From: Isoetes taiwanensis
Lineage: Eukaryota; Streptophyta; Lycopodiopsida; Isoetales; Isoetaceae
Direction of reading: 5' to 3'
NCBI GenBank assembly: GCA_021234155.1
Contig: JAJEKV010000427.1
Span: 124,001 to 188,000 of the forward strand
DNA: 64,000 bases
Shown: one piece after another, positions 44,489-56,671 of the stretch
How the letters are laid out: the number at the start of each line of letters is the position of its first letter
Numbering within the stretch: position 1 is the stretch's first letter
Position numbers and translations under genes: made by a program
Notes under the pieces: generated by a model
Database searches by the model: none
What the model was told of the DNA's origin: nothing
Seen by the model: only the letters and a program-made list of their open reading frames with translations

Positions 44489-45593
44489 TCAGCTTTGAGG
44501 CAAATCATCCTTATGACGAATAACACCAGTGTCAACAAGATAAGGGACTTCTGCTGCTAGCCACGGTGCAAGACCTAGACATAGCGCATGCGCAATGCCA
44601 AACCTGGGACTGGATAAAGTAGAGTTGTTACTTAACATCTTGATTCCTGAAAAAAATCAAAGCTCAGAGGTGAATGCTTACCAATTTTTGGCCCACAGTG
44701 GTTTGAAGTGAATTGTAAGGCATATCTTGCCGCCTCTATACATCTGCCACATTATACAGTTTCATATGAAAACCTTCCAACATAGCGTAATCGAACATTT
44801 AAGAGATCCTTTCATCATTCTTCACCTTGGCAGTCTTCCCATCAAGTTCTGGAAGTTCAATCTCCGGTGCAGTTACTGGGTAAGTAACTGGAATGTCAAA
44901 CTGTAAATCAAACTCATATTTGAGTAAATTATAGATATACCAGCATTTGCCTTTCCACTTTGTCCCATCATCACTAGCCGATATTCTGAACCAGTCATTG
45001 TCATTGGCTTTGTTCATTTCCATATACTTTATCAATGCCTGAAGTATGGTCACAAGCATGTCAGCCAGAAATAAACCTCAACCAAGCTCATGCGCACAAC
45101 TTGCACTTCAGTCATACAAGGATTCCATGCACTTGCATCTTTTCAATGTGCATATTGGGTATTACAACACTACTAATTCTCTATACTTTATAAAAATCAG
45201 GATCAATTTTCTTGTATCACTTGCATCAAGAATAGATGCATGAACATTTAAGCCAGAATGAGAGGGAAACTGTTTAAAGCACTCCAACTCCTAATCTTAA
45301 AGTTTTTCCATGGGAAGATGAAACAAAAATCCTAAATAATATTTGGAAGTGTGTAATTCTATAGTGCAATCTAGGAGGCCTAACAAAATATCAACTCTCT
45401 AAATGTGCTTGAAAATCAGAGGCACAAAAGTAACACAGTTTGTGGTTTTGGATGTTAAAAATACGGAGATAAAAACCTGATACTCCTCTTTGAGCCGCTG
45501 CTTCCAGGCATCGCCATCGCGAGGGCCAGCACGGGTTTTGAGCAAAGGGATCTTAGAAACGGTAGATTTAGTATTGGGATCCCATCCCTCCAT
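44489..45593 (-). CDS. UFC1: UFM1-conjugating enzyme UFC1 (E2)
   Basis: Four exons, 45,593-45,477, 45,038-44,826, 44,743-44,682 and 44,609-44,489, give 170 aa with no break. All introns are GT-AG. It begins [18 protein letters not shown], continues [17 protein letters not shown] and [14 protein letters not shown], and has the active-site loop [19 protein letters not shown] with the catalytic Cys at residue 118. It ends RHKDDLPQS. Length and order match UFC1 of plants and animals. UFC1 accepts UFM1 from UBA5 and passes it to targets with UFL1, mainly on ER-bound ribosomes. The ATG at 45,593 is chosen because homologues start MEGWDPNT; an in-frame upstream extension exists. It appears functional, with transposons on both sides. 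Confidence 0.97.
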
Positions 45594-45784
45594 GTTGGTC
45601 GCCTTCGCCTGCGCCTGCTTCAACACGATGGATCGGATGGATCATAGGAGCTTCTTTTCAACACCAATTATTTAGAAACCCTTTTTCTCTTTCCGAATGC
45701 TTTTGTCATGTGGCAAATTCCACGTCCTCATACCGCTGATGTGGACGCTTGTGGTTTTTCTGAAGATACCATTTCATCTCTAAT

Positions 45785-45990
45785 ATTTTTGGGTTGCCCC
45801 TGGGGGGCAAACCTTCGCTCAGGTGGGTTTTTGGCATATTCCAGGGATATGCTAGTATATGCCTGGGATATTCCATAAATTGCTCCATACCTGCTAGCGC
45901 CATTAAACTGGCGGTCATTCTCGTTATTGTGCCAGGCTCTTTTTACCATGTAACCGCAACAATATAGGATAGGAGATACTCCGAGAACAT
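45785..45990 (-). repeat. Dispersed repeat family with two hairpins, copy 2
   Basis: Reverse-oriented relative of 33,210-33,385. On the minus strand it has CCGCCAGTTTA, then GGAATATCCCAGG...CCCTGGAATATGCC (about 45,863-45,823), CCCAC, TTGCCCC...GGGGCAACCC (about 45,805-45,788) and an A-rich end. Confidence 0.65.
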
Positions 45991-47540
45991 CCAAAAGCTC
46001 TCTAGTTGTTGCGTGTTGTCTTCTCCAATTGCATGATTGCACGATTTGTTGTTTCTTTGTTACCTTGCACTCGCTAGAACATTATTTTCTGGAAATGTCG
46101 TGTTGGTTTGAGGTCGGATATGCCATTTCTTTGCTTCGATTTGTCTTTGGTGAAGGTTGCTATCAATGTGATGCTATTTTCTGGACAAGTCTTGCTTGAG
46201 GCATGGTGGATCGTCTACGTGCGGAGCTATTAGGGCCGAGCTAAGGTGCATTTGGCAAATTTTTTCTTATAGTTGAGCTACAACTGTCATCATTTTAGAT
46301 TTCGCATGTCTTCTGATGTGGCGTTTCATGGTGTTCTGTCAATTCTATATCTCGGCATCCTCATCTATTCTTTACTGGATTGTTTGAATCCGAGCTAGTT
46401 GGACGATGAGGTAGGTATACTCTCTTTTGATCTTTTGATGTTTGCATCTCTAAGGACGTGATATTTCCCATTTGTAGTCTCTACCGCTTTGCCATTTGAA
46501 CCTGTGCTTCATTAGAAGTTTTGGTTGTGTGCTTGGTATAGCGTTGTTGCAACTAAGTTCTTTCCTCTGTTGTGAATCTTTTAGGCACTGCTTGTGAGCT
46601 TGTTTGTCAGGTTTGTTATTTCAGATACCATGCATATGTTGTCAGTTTTGTTATTTCAGAGAATTTTCTTTTCTTATGACAAAATCATTAGAAGCGGCCA
46701 ACATACCTAGTTATCCTACAATGGTATGTTTAGTTTGCTGAAATTGTTGTTATCATAGATAAGCATACTATGATTTTCGATGCATATATTTTATACGTAG
46801 TCCACTACGAGTGAATGACATTTTTCATCAAACTATTCCAGACTTACTTCACTTGGGAAATTTAGAGCATGCTATGGCTAAAAGCAGGTTGAATGAACTT
46901 AAGATAAGTCATATTGCTTGTATACGGGAAAAATTAAACATTCTCTCAAAAATTAGCATAGAGATACCATTGATGATGCATCATGCATCACGTGGCAGTA
47001 ACAGTGGAAGCGATGGCAATGTAACAAGTGAGCATTGTACATTTCATTATTTGTTAGAATATATGCATTTCTTTCCTGGCATCTATTTGTAGCTATACAT
47101 GTGTGATGCAGCGAGGAGCATAAGAGTGATGAATGCAAATGCTAGATGAACAGGACCATGAATCATAAGAGCAAGAAGAGTAAGTACTAGCAAATGCGTT
47201 ATTTTTATCATAACTCTTACCATGCATGACCAACACCTGCCAAAGATTGGACAGAAATGCTGTCTTTTATTCTTCTTCTGGCTTTTCTCTTTGTCTTATT
47301 TTACCTCTTTCTTCTTATTCTTCATCCTTTTCGTGTCTCTGTCATCATCTTCATCAACTTCTTCTCCCAATTCTAAAGTATAAACCAAGGTGCGAAACCA
47401 AGGTGCGATTGATATGCTATCCCAAATTTAAATACTGGAATGTTATTTGGGTAGTTCTATTAGAAGATGGCTAGTTTTAGGCCTTTTAGGTTATTAAATA
47501 AAACGTTTAAAACATTCTGCGCTCTTTGTTCTATCCATTC
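45991..47540. other. Intergenic, no gene recognised
   Basis: AT-rich. An ORF at 46,811-47,092 (+) has no recognised family. Confidence 0.45.
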
Positions 47541-47740
47541 GCCTTCGGGTGACCGCAGGTTGGAAGGTACTGTACGCAATGCAAAACAATAGTCACAGGG
47601 CAGAGCTGTATGACTGGGGCCACCAGTCACATTTGTTCCGGGCACTGGTGGAGCCAGTTCTTCTGTATGGGGTCGAGGTATGGGGCCCAGTGGTGTCTTT
47701 GGCGACTTGGAACGACTTGGAGCAGGTCCTGTAGGAGATC
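47541..47740 (+). mobile_element. LINE internal fragment
   Basis: About 200 bp, one open frame: VTAGWKVLYAMQNNSHRAEL then YGVEVWGPVVSLATW and NDLEQVL. This is the post-palm segment also present in the 20.5, 49.4 and 52.3 kb copies. It is truncated on both sides and has no 3' stem-loop. Confidence 0.8.
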
Positions 47741-49400
47741 TTTGTAGCATCCCAACCTAGAGTTCTATTCGAGATATGCCAGCATCACAAAGTTCTTTGT
47801 TATGTATACTTTAATAGTACCTAAGGCAGTTTGCCAACCAGACGTGAAGAGCTCGTATGGGTACAATTAAGGGTGTTGTTAGTATGCTTGCTAGTGCTTC
47901 CACTAAATCCCAACATTTATGGAAAGTAAAAGTTAAAGCAGGAAAAACCCAGATACCATTGCTGCAATATGTCCAATCAGAAACTGGGGAGCTGGAAAAC
48001 CTGTGTTTGCAACTTCGTTGCTGGAAAATATCATTTTAAAAATATGAAGTTTGAAGTGATCTGGAATATACCTAATTTAGAAGGAAATCTGTTGTAGCAG
48101 AACCCTATGGATGCAGCAAACCAAACGTGTTTGATGAGAAAGAAAATCATGCAAACATCCAAAAACGTGCAGAAAGGGTGATATAAAGAATCACGGCAAT
48201 AAATGATGATCAAACTTGAGAAAGAAACGTCCCAGGAAAACAAAACATGGACAAAGAGGTATATGTGAGCCCAACCGACCAAAGAACACCAAAGCTTGCA
48301 AATATAACCAATTGGAAGCAGAGCTAATCTAGGAGCTTGCCGAAAGACTTTATCTGTTTGCAACAAAAATAAAGACCTCTTTTGCCAAAAATGGAGAAAC
48401 CCTCACCTCAAAGATCTGCTCGGAAAGGCTCCTTCTGGGAGCAATGCGAGGGCTCCTTCTGTAAACTCTAAGTAGAAAAACTATCTACAAGAAATCCATA
48501 TGTAACGAAACCCTAAACATACATTATCTTGTAGCCTTTAGATGAAAATACAGAAGGAGCTTCAGATTTTAGCATTAGAATATGTTACCTGATGCAGTCC
48601 AACATGTGTAAATCCACTCCAAATGCTTATATATGAAAGCAGGCGAATTTCAGAGCTTGCTTGAAAGCTTACGCAACACGGATTGCTTGCAGAGGAAGAA
48701 AGGGTCGTAACTGAGCAGGACCAGATTTCTTGCAGAGGAAGAAAGGGAGGCGTCACTTTTTTTTTTTTTTCCAATTATTATTTTTAGGGACGTGTCGTTC
48801 TCACGCTTTTTCCTGGGGCAGAAATATTACCTTCAAACATAAAAGGAAATCGCCGTATATATATATATATTGATAAGATAAATCTCTTGGACAAGGCTCA
48901 AAGAACGAGGCATAATTGGATAATGAAAATGAAAATGTACGACAGAATTTATGGAGACATATAATTGAATGCTGACACTATATAGGACCTTTAAAGGTCT
49001 AATTGGAGAGATAGACTATCCATAGCTGTGTATAGGTATCTATAATACAGAGAAGCTTGTGACTAAATACTTCCATTTCAAATCAAAACCAAAGTCTGCC
49101 CAATCTAACTTAACTAATTAAACCAATCATTCCACATTAAAGATACCTACTACTGCTAAATTCTTGTTACCCATGAATTCAACCAGTCAAGATTCCACTA
49201 ATGCCACTTCAAATTCCTCACCATTTGTTACGAACGAGTATTCTAGTGTAAATAGATGATCCAAAAAAATTTGTTCACCATCACAAAAATTCCCTTTGAG
49301 AAAATCACAAGTTAGGTAAAGGCCTTGTTTTTAAGATAGTGAAGAAATTTCCATCCATAGAGAGATCTAACTTATAGTAATCCAAATTTGCAGGCCTTCT
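47741..49400. other. Intergenic, no gene recognised
   Basis: AT-rich, with a T-run (about 48,758-48,771) and a short (TA)n array near 48,859. No coding signal recognised. Confidence 0.45.
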
Positions 49401-49439
49401 ACACGGCCATCTCCTTCACCTTATCATTAAACTGAAGCC

Positions 49440-50680
49440 TCCTTTAGCTATTGTGACAAAAGGTGGAAGTGGCACCTGCCTACAAATATTTGGAAGTGGA
49501 GTTCCCTCTGTATGCACTAGGACGCTTCCATCCCGCTACAAGCAACAGCAGGCTGGAAGGCACTTTATGCTATGTAGAACAATAGCCATAGAGCAGAGAT
49601 GTATGAATTGGGACATTAGTCGCACCTGTTCAGGGTATTGATGGACCCGTCCTTTTGTACGGGGTCGAGGTCTGGAGCCTTGCGGTCTCCCTCACTACCT
49701 GAAATGATTTGGAGCAGGTGCAGAAAGCATTCTTGTCTCGGGCATTGGGGGTGACATCCATGGTTTCATATCAAATACTGTTGCAGGAGACATGGTTCTT
49801 GCCCCTTCAGAGGGCGGCCCTTGATTGCCATATTGTCTATTTTCAAAAGGTTGTCAGTATGGGCGATGCTCGTCCCCCTTTTTTTGGCTTATATATGGCA
49901 ATAGAGCCACATTGCCTCAAGGCCTACTAGAAGGAAAAGCGAGCTCAGTGGCTTGCCAGATAGAATGTGTTGGAACATAGGTGCATACAGGTGCAAATGG
50001 AGATAGACTGCCATAGCTTGAAACAATACCTAGATGCCTGCTTCCTCAACAAGTTTTGGGATGTTAGCGCTCTTGAACACGTCAAGACAACACATTACCA
50101 GTGCCACATAAACCCCATCTTGTAGCAGGGCCTGCACTGCTATCTGCATACCCATCTGCCTATGAAAAGGTGTAGACTCATTCCCTCCATTCGCACATGT
50201 GCGCACTATCTCCATTGAGACTAGCAGATGGATTGTGGAGCCACGCCAGGACGTGCTTTATCGGTGTTGCCAAATGGAAGCAGTTGAGGATACCCTCCAG
50301 ACCTGTCCAATGTATGATCAAAATTCGAAAATGCTATGCTGACTGTGATACTGAGCACCGCTTCTGGCTAGCTGCTACATGTGATAATGAGCACCGCTTC
50401 TGTCTGAATGCTGGGATCATATTTTCAGGAGGTCATGGATGTGTGTGATCAACTTTGTCGTCAAACACTCGTCTGAATTGTATATATTTCATGATATGTA
50501 TAATTGTAGAATTTGACAGCACTCTTACTGTTGCCACAGTTTTTTCTTCGAAAATCTTTTGGGGCGTGTTTTTTTAATCCGGGCAGTAATAAGTCAGCTG
50601 CACTCTTTTATTGGGTTCCATAGGTCAATTGGTCTCTGCAGACGATAAAACATCATTCTGTTCTATTCTATTCTCAATTG
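49440..50680 (+). mobile_element. LINE 3' fragment with terminal stem-loop and (TTCTA)n tail
   Basis: Frames covering YGVEVWSLAVSLTT, NDLEQVQKAFLSRALGV, SYQILLQETWFLPLQ and VVSMGDARPP (49,660-49,890) are LINE post-palm sequence. They are followed by HRCIQVQMEIDCHSL, FWDVSALEHVKT and the C-terminal region. The 3' UTR ends with AGGTC-AATT-GGTCT (50,622-50,635), then CTGCAGACGATAAAA and a TTCTATTCTATTC tail (about 50,660-50,675). The stem keeps five pairs if two G-U wobbles are allowed. Several stops; inactive. Confidence 0.88.
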
Positions 50681-50687
50681 TGACATA

Positions 50688-50818
50688 AAACCTTTTGGGC
50701 TGAAAATCGTAGGGGTTAGAAAATTATAAGCTGTTAAACCTTTTGGGCTGAAAATCGTAGGGGTTAGAAAATTATAAGCTGTTAAACCTTTTGGGCTGAA
50801 AATCGTAGGGGTTAGGGG
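50688..50818. repeat. 48-bp tandem repeat, 2.7 copies
   Basis: Units start at 50,688, 50,736 and 50,784 with AAACCTTTTGGGCTGAAAAT. The full units are identical or nearly so. The array begins just after the tail of the 49.4 kb LINE. Confidence 0.92.
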
Positions 50819-52269
50819 AAGTCCTGGCGGTCTAGGGATCCTCTATTGCCATGACCCTACCCTCCATTGTCCTCCCATCCCAGTAGCAAAGGCTTGGCAT
50901 ACGAGGCCTATGGACCCCTGAATACGCGGAAGATGCCCCCTGTATGCCAGGAAGTTTCCACAGTCACGAAACAACTAACTATTTTCGCCTCACGGCCTTT
51001 CCATGGTCGCAGGGCCCAAGACTAGCTACATGATATGTAGGGTTCATATGGTGCATTTTTTTTCATGGCTGAAGTGATCTGGCTGGATTAGCACTGATCC
51101 TTTTTATTGTGCCAGGTCCTTTTTGCTGAAGCTTTTTCAGTCAGGTATAGGAGTCGATAGCCCAAATTCAATCAGCCTAGAACATTTTATATGTGAATAG
51201 CATGACTGATTCAGTGCTGATCTAAAAATAGATCAACAAAAAGGAAAAATCAAGGCCAGCTCACGTTGCATAGGCAACATATACCGGATTCAGCCCGAGG
51301 GAATGCGTGCATGCATGGATCAAAGCGCCATGAGGCTGATGCAAAAGGGTCTCATGTGAATGGGCCTATAGACTGAACCACATATTGTGGGTCTTTTTAA
51401 AGGCTATTGCTGCCTAAAGTGTGGTGCATTAGTAAAATAGCGGCCCAAAACCTGAAGTCAAGACCAATTATGGGTTTTAGCCGCGCCAAAATTGATTGGG
51501 CCCCCTTTGCCCCAATTGCAGCTAAGTGAATTTCGCCGTAAAGCCCGAATGTTTTGAAATCCAGCCTCACACAGATGGGGACAATATGATTATTGCAGTT
51601 TGGGGCTTAAATTGATCTTCAAGTTGTTCGAGAGTAGCAGTTGACTCCTCCTATTTTAGCATCAGAGCATCAAATGTAAGTGCGCCTTCCACTTCTTCAT
51701 ATTCTATTCTCATTCTTTTATTCAATCAACTAATTCTCTGCTCCATTTTTATAGATAGGTAGTTGTTGGAGTTCGGAAAGCATGGATGCAGAGTGCCAAT
51801 CATCTATCCCCAATACTTGGGACACGACATGCAGTAATTGAAGGATAGATAGATAGATAGTATTGAAGGATTGAATGGGGACCCCCTCTCCGGTGAAAAG
51901 GCCATGTGTGTCTTCATCATGTTCTACCACTTCCACTACAACCAACCGTTTTTGCACTAGGAACTGCATGGTTATCCCTGTCGAGGTAGCAGCCCTTGTG
52001 GGATCTAGCCATCCCTCTTTAAGTGCGCGGAACATAGCGACCATGCCCTACAAGGGTCGAAATTAGGGGGGTTCCTCCCCAAAATATCCGATTAAAGTAC
52101 AAAATATTCGATTTGTTAAAGTAGACGCAGGCAAAATTTCGGTCAAAATTTCATAAAAATAGTGTTAAATCCGGCAAGTTTGAGGTATTTTTCTCAAAAA
52201 TCAGGTAAGCATAAATAGAAGGCGGCATTATTGCTGGTGAGTGCAAAATCTAAATTCGAGGCCTGGCCC
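50819..52269. other. Intergenic, with possible SINE tail at 51,842-51,866
   Basis: No gene recognised. On the minus strand AATACTATCTATCTATC at about 51,866-51,842 follows a 180-bp non-AT-rich stretch that stays open (52,044-51,730). It may be a short retroposon with the same tail type as the 41.4 kb SINE candidate. Confidence 0.4.
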
Positions 52270-53706
52270 TACAGCTTTTGCACCAGGTCATCCGCCAGCT
52301 CATCTATGCGGACGATGTTGACCTTCTGGCCCACACCCTAGAAGTTATGCAGTCTCATCTGGATGCCCTAGACACATTCCCCGCCGGGCTACGGACATGC
52401 GCGGCGTGAATCTTGCCAAGACCGTGGTGGTCCTCATATCCTCTTCCGCCACCCCACGCCTCCTGCACTCACATATCGAGGGAACTTTTGTGGAGGTCAC
52501 GCCCCACCTACAAGTACCTAGGGGTGGAGTTCCCTCCCTCGCCTCGCTGGGGAAACGCCCATCCATCTAAACACGGGTGACAGCCGGAAAGCGCTTTATG
52601 CCATGCGTAACAACAAGCCACCCTGCGAGCTCTATGATTGGGGCCATTAGTCACATCGATTTTGGTGCGTGGTCGAACTTTGGTATGCTATAGGGGATCG
52701 AGGTTTGGGGCCCGGATCTCTCTTTGGTGACACGAATGACTTGGAGCAAAAGTGCGAAGGCATTTTTGGCACCTGCACTGGGTGAAACCTTGGGTCCCCT
52801 ACCGGATTCTCACCGCAGAAATCGATTCTTGCGCTTCACGGCAGCCCTTGATAGACACATCGCCTATTTTCGTAAAGTGGTTAATATGGGTGATGCTCGG
52901 CCCTCGCGACCGGCTTTGGCTGTGGCAATGGGCCCGCAGCCGCTCGTGGCTTTGTTGGAGGGTAAGAGAGATCGGTGGTTCGCCCGGATGGAACGCGGGG
53001 AGCACAAATGCGATGCGGGTGGACCTGAGAGGCGGTCGTGGCTGACTGCGGGGAATACACGGGCAGCTTGCTTCCTTTGGCAAGCTCTGGGACGGCTCTC
53101 TAAGCCGGGTCAAACGGCCCCATTACAAGGAGCACATCAACCCAGCGTTGGCCGGGGCCCCTGGCTCTACATCGTTTGCCCACAGCGAGACTCATTGCCT
53201 CCCATTCGCCCACGGTGCCCATCATCTCGCATCCCGAGGCAGGCGGATGGATTGGGAGCCCAGCCGAGGATAAACTCATCGATCTTTGTAAGCGGGTGCC
53301 ATTGAGGGCCGAGTCTCACTTTCGAGGGATTAGTCGATCGGGCGAATCGTTCCCCTTAATGCGGTAGGACTTGCCCCTACATTTCTTGATGAACACACCG
53401 TCGCGACGCGTGCTCTGTGGCATTACATTCGAGGAAGATGCGGATCTGCGAGCCCACCTTTGCCCCACTGGCACGCTTTCGATCGGGCACTATGGGCACG
53501 CTACATGAGTGTATATATTTGTGTGTTTTGCATTTCGTATATTGGAGCGGTTTGTCACAGGTGATTCCCCGCCACCGTTTTCCCTCGAAAACCCGCCGGG
53601 CGAGGGTTTTAATCCGGATAGTAATCCGCTTGCTGCGCTTTTGTATTGGGTCCCATAGACCGATTGGTCTCCGTGGAGGATAAAAATACCTTCCTTCCTT
53701 CCTTCC
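52270..53706 (+). mobile_element. LINE 3' half from RT palm to tail
   Basis: Starts with HQVIRQLIYADDVDLLAHT (52,276-52,335), so the YADD box is intact here, unlike the 20.5 kb copy. Then come MRGVNLAKTVVVL-type sequence with shifts, the TAGK(W)ALYAM segment (about 52,575), DTNDLEQKCEGIF, HIAYFRKVVNMGDARPSRPA (about 52,860) and a C-terminal region. The 3' UTR has CATAGACC-GATT-GGTCTCCG (stem 53,657-53,661 with 53,666-53,670), GTGGAGGATAAAAA and a (TTCC)n tail to 53,706. Several frameshifts. It ends 140 bp before the SpoU start codon. Confidence 0.9.
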
Positions 53707-53847
53707 TAAGGTCATACCGACATTGAAAATTCAAATTAATTCAAATTTAAGCTCTTTTTATTAAGTTGGGCGTCTTTTGAAACTGGAATTTCCCCAATTT
53801 GTTTTCCAAGGAACTCATTTGTTTTGGAGCTCATTTTCAGCCAGATA

Positions 53848-56671
53848 ATGTCGACTGTGTTGAGGGGCGCCGGATTTGTTCTTCCGTTGCGCTTGTATAA
53901 TCTAGCATCATGGAGCCATCCTGATAGATTAGCCTTGAAACTAGCTTACACAACAAAACTTATCTCTCGCCCCGTTCCTGTTTCTGTCCCTCGATTGCGC
54001 GCCTTCACGAATGAGGCGACTTTGCTCTGCTCTGACTCAAATGGTACTAAATTTTTGATTTATTTCTTTAAATAAGTATTGTGGAGAATGCAGTTACTAC
54101 ATTTACTCATATTCCATAAAAATACATTCTATCCATATTCCCATAAGAAACATTTCAATTCTATATCAGCAGCCTATATTTCCCATGAAGCATGCTGATT
54201 TGTATTTTATAGACTTCAAGTATTTCCTGGGTGGTTACTTTCTACTTAAAGAGTCCTTATAATACCTGCATTATATAAGATGTGTCTGTGGCATATTGCT
54301 GTGTGTATATTAGTTAAAATTTGGTTTTTGAACACAGATGATATTCTACAGGAGGAATTAGTCGTTGGGCTCACATCCTTTAGCCAGAATCATGTTGATG
54401 GACCCAATAACTTCTCTCCACTTAGAGAAGGTAATTCACATGTTGAACAAAAGGCTCATGGCGTCCAAGTTTCCAACACTTATGATATCTCATTGGATAA
54501 ACTGGCTCTTCCTACACGCAGATATCCTTTGTCCAAACACATGGATACTCAAACTCCAGATATGAGACAAGAAAGATGGTTTCCGTATATAGATCAGTTC
54601 AAATTAAATGATGGGACAAGTTTGACAAGCAAGGAAGTCATTAATTTGTTAAGTCCTTCTTTGGTTGAAGGGCGGAAACAGAAGCTTGAGTGGGCAGCAA
54701 AGAACAGAAGCTTCTCCATATGTCCTGTGGTAGAAGGATTAGATGACCTTGGGAATATCTCAGCTGTTTTCCGGTCGGCTGAAGCTTTTGGATGCCACTC
54801 TGTTCACGTTATTGCACATTCTCAAAGCAGAAGGTGTGATGCATATTGGCATAGTTGTAATATCACTTTTACAGTGCAACTATTTGATATGGTTAATTGA
54901 TGTGTAAAATCTTTTAGCCCCATGTTAATTTTTTTCGACCACAGGTACAAGCAGAGTCGCAATATTAGCATGGGGTCAGAGAAGTGGTTGGATGTTGAAA
55001 TATGGGACAACTCAAAGGATTGTATACAAGCGCTTCAACAACGTGGTTATCGCATAGCTGTGACACATGTCTCCTCTGATGCGGTAGAGTGAAAATATTT
55101 TTGTGTGTGAAATCTTGGTTTGGAAAGTTAACAACCTCCAAGGAATGCTTCTGCGGTTACTTTTGAGCTGCATCATTTTAACCCTTTGCCTATTTTATTT
55201 CTCGTATGTTGAACATAGGTGCCTATAAACGAAATTGATTGGACAGTGCCAACAGGAATTATTTTTGGGAATGAGAAAAAGTAAGGACCTTTCATACTTC
55301 TATTTGGTTTCTATAGGAGAGGATATTTCAGTTGAAAGTAGTTGGCAGTCACTAGGAACAAACACAATCAAACAGATAATGACTATAAACAGCCATTCGA
55401 CAGACATGGATGGATCTATGCCATAAATATCCACACAAGGAACCTTGCCCGCAAGCTTTATCTAGTTGCCTAGGCTGGAGTTGAATGAGTAGTTGACATG
55501 CAAGGGATGGCATTTCACTATCTTTCAGGAGAATTAACAGTCTAGAGAAAAGATAATTTTTTCTGGTAGGTGGGCAAATAGTTGGAACAAATAGTGGGAA
55601 ACTTAATTGGTATTTAGAAGGTTTATGTTATTACTTGCATAATTCTTTTATGGGGTGTGCTTAGCTCCAATTCTGAAAAGAATCCTTGCCATGCCCTTTG
55701 TTACTTGTATGCATCTGGGAATGGACAGCAGGTAATAGAGAAGGAAGTTTCCACTGCTTTGAATGCGGAATCTGACGTATGGATTCCCACGTATTATCAA
55801 TATGTGTGTGCACCATAATTGCAAATGGTCTAGAATGGGGAGATAGTAATCCAACATGTGATAGACGAAGTATTGTGGTTTTACTTGTAGACCGTGTATT
55901 GGAACCATTGAACATTGACGTTCTTGTCTTGCAGTGGTATTAGCGAAGATGCACTGCTTCTAGCAGACATAAAGTGTAGCATCCCAATGGTTGGAATGAT
56001 CGACTCCCTCAATGTTTCAGTTGCAGCGGGCATACTCATGCATCAAGCTGTGAATGACCGCATTGCAAGAGCTGTAAGTATACCATAACGTTCCTTTTAT
56101 TTTATAAATTCGTTATAGCATGAAACGTAAGGTGAGTTTGAACGGTAGTCGAATTTTTATTGGAAGTAGCACACTAAGTAAGGCTGTCTTCTGAAGTAAT
56201 TATTTATACTGTAGACCTTCTCCACACCTAACCCGGCCTCTCTTCCCTATAAGTGTCTCATCTGACGGATTGATGGTTCGCTAGTTTTGTAGCTTTGTGG
56301 CAATGATATTAAGCTTGGAATTTAAGTCGAATGGTCCTGTGAGTTTTACAACAAGAGCTAGAGGATCTGTCATATAATCTTCAGATGTCTTAGGATACCA
56401 TATAGTAAGGTGATATTACCAGAAGATTGACATTAGTTATAATTTATAGGGGAGCCATGGAGACTTAGATACTGAGCAGCAGAGAATCCTCACAGCAGAG
56501 CTTTACCTTCGGCACAAGTGTCATGCCAAAGACATTGTACAACACTTAATTTCAACACGAAAAGGCAAGTATATGATGTTTTGTTTCAAGCTCCTTTAAG
56601 CTTAAATTTTTAAACTTAGAAATTTAGGTTCTCTTTTTATGATGCAACGTGTTACAGAAGCTGGTAGCTAG
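53848..56671 (+). CDS. SpoU/TrmH-family RNA 2'-O-methyltransferase, predicted organellar
   Basis: Seven exons: 53,848-54,043, 54,338-54,833, 54,945-55,083, 55,219-55,280, 55,935-56,073, 56,450-56,564 and 56,658-56,671. They give 386 aa without a break. The first 60 residues are Arg/Ser/Leu-rich and poor in acid, like a plastid or mitochondrial targeting peptide. The SPOUT knot is complete: motif 1 EGLDDLGNISAVFRSAEAFG (about residue 200), motif 2 GIIFGNEKNGIS and motif 3 MIDSLNVSVAAGILMH. These bind SAM and catalyse guanosine or other ribose methylation in tRNA or rRNA; the target is not deducible. The start is the first ATG. The sixth intron has either a GC donor (AAAAG|GCAAGT) or a GT donor four bases later; both give a short C-terminus (EAGS or GKSW). 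Confidence 0.93.

Noticed and set aside
44799-45626. Two separate minus-strand genes suggested by two ORFs
   Set aside because: They join by clean introns with two further exons into one complete UFC1.
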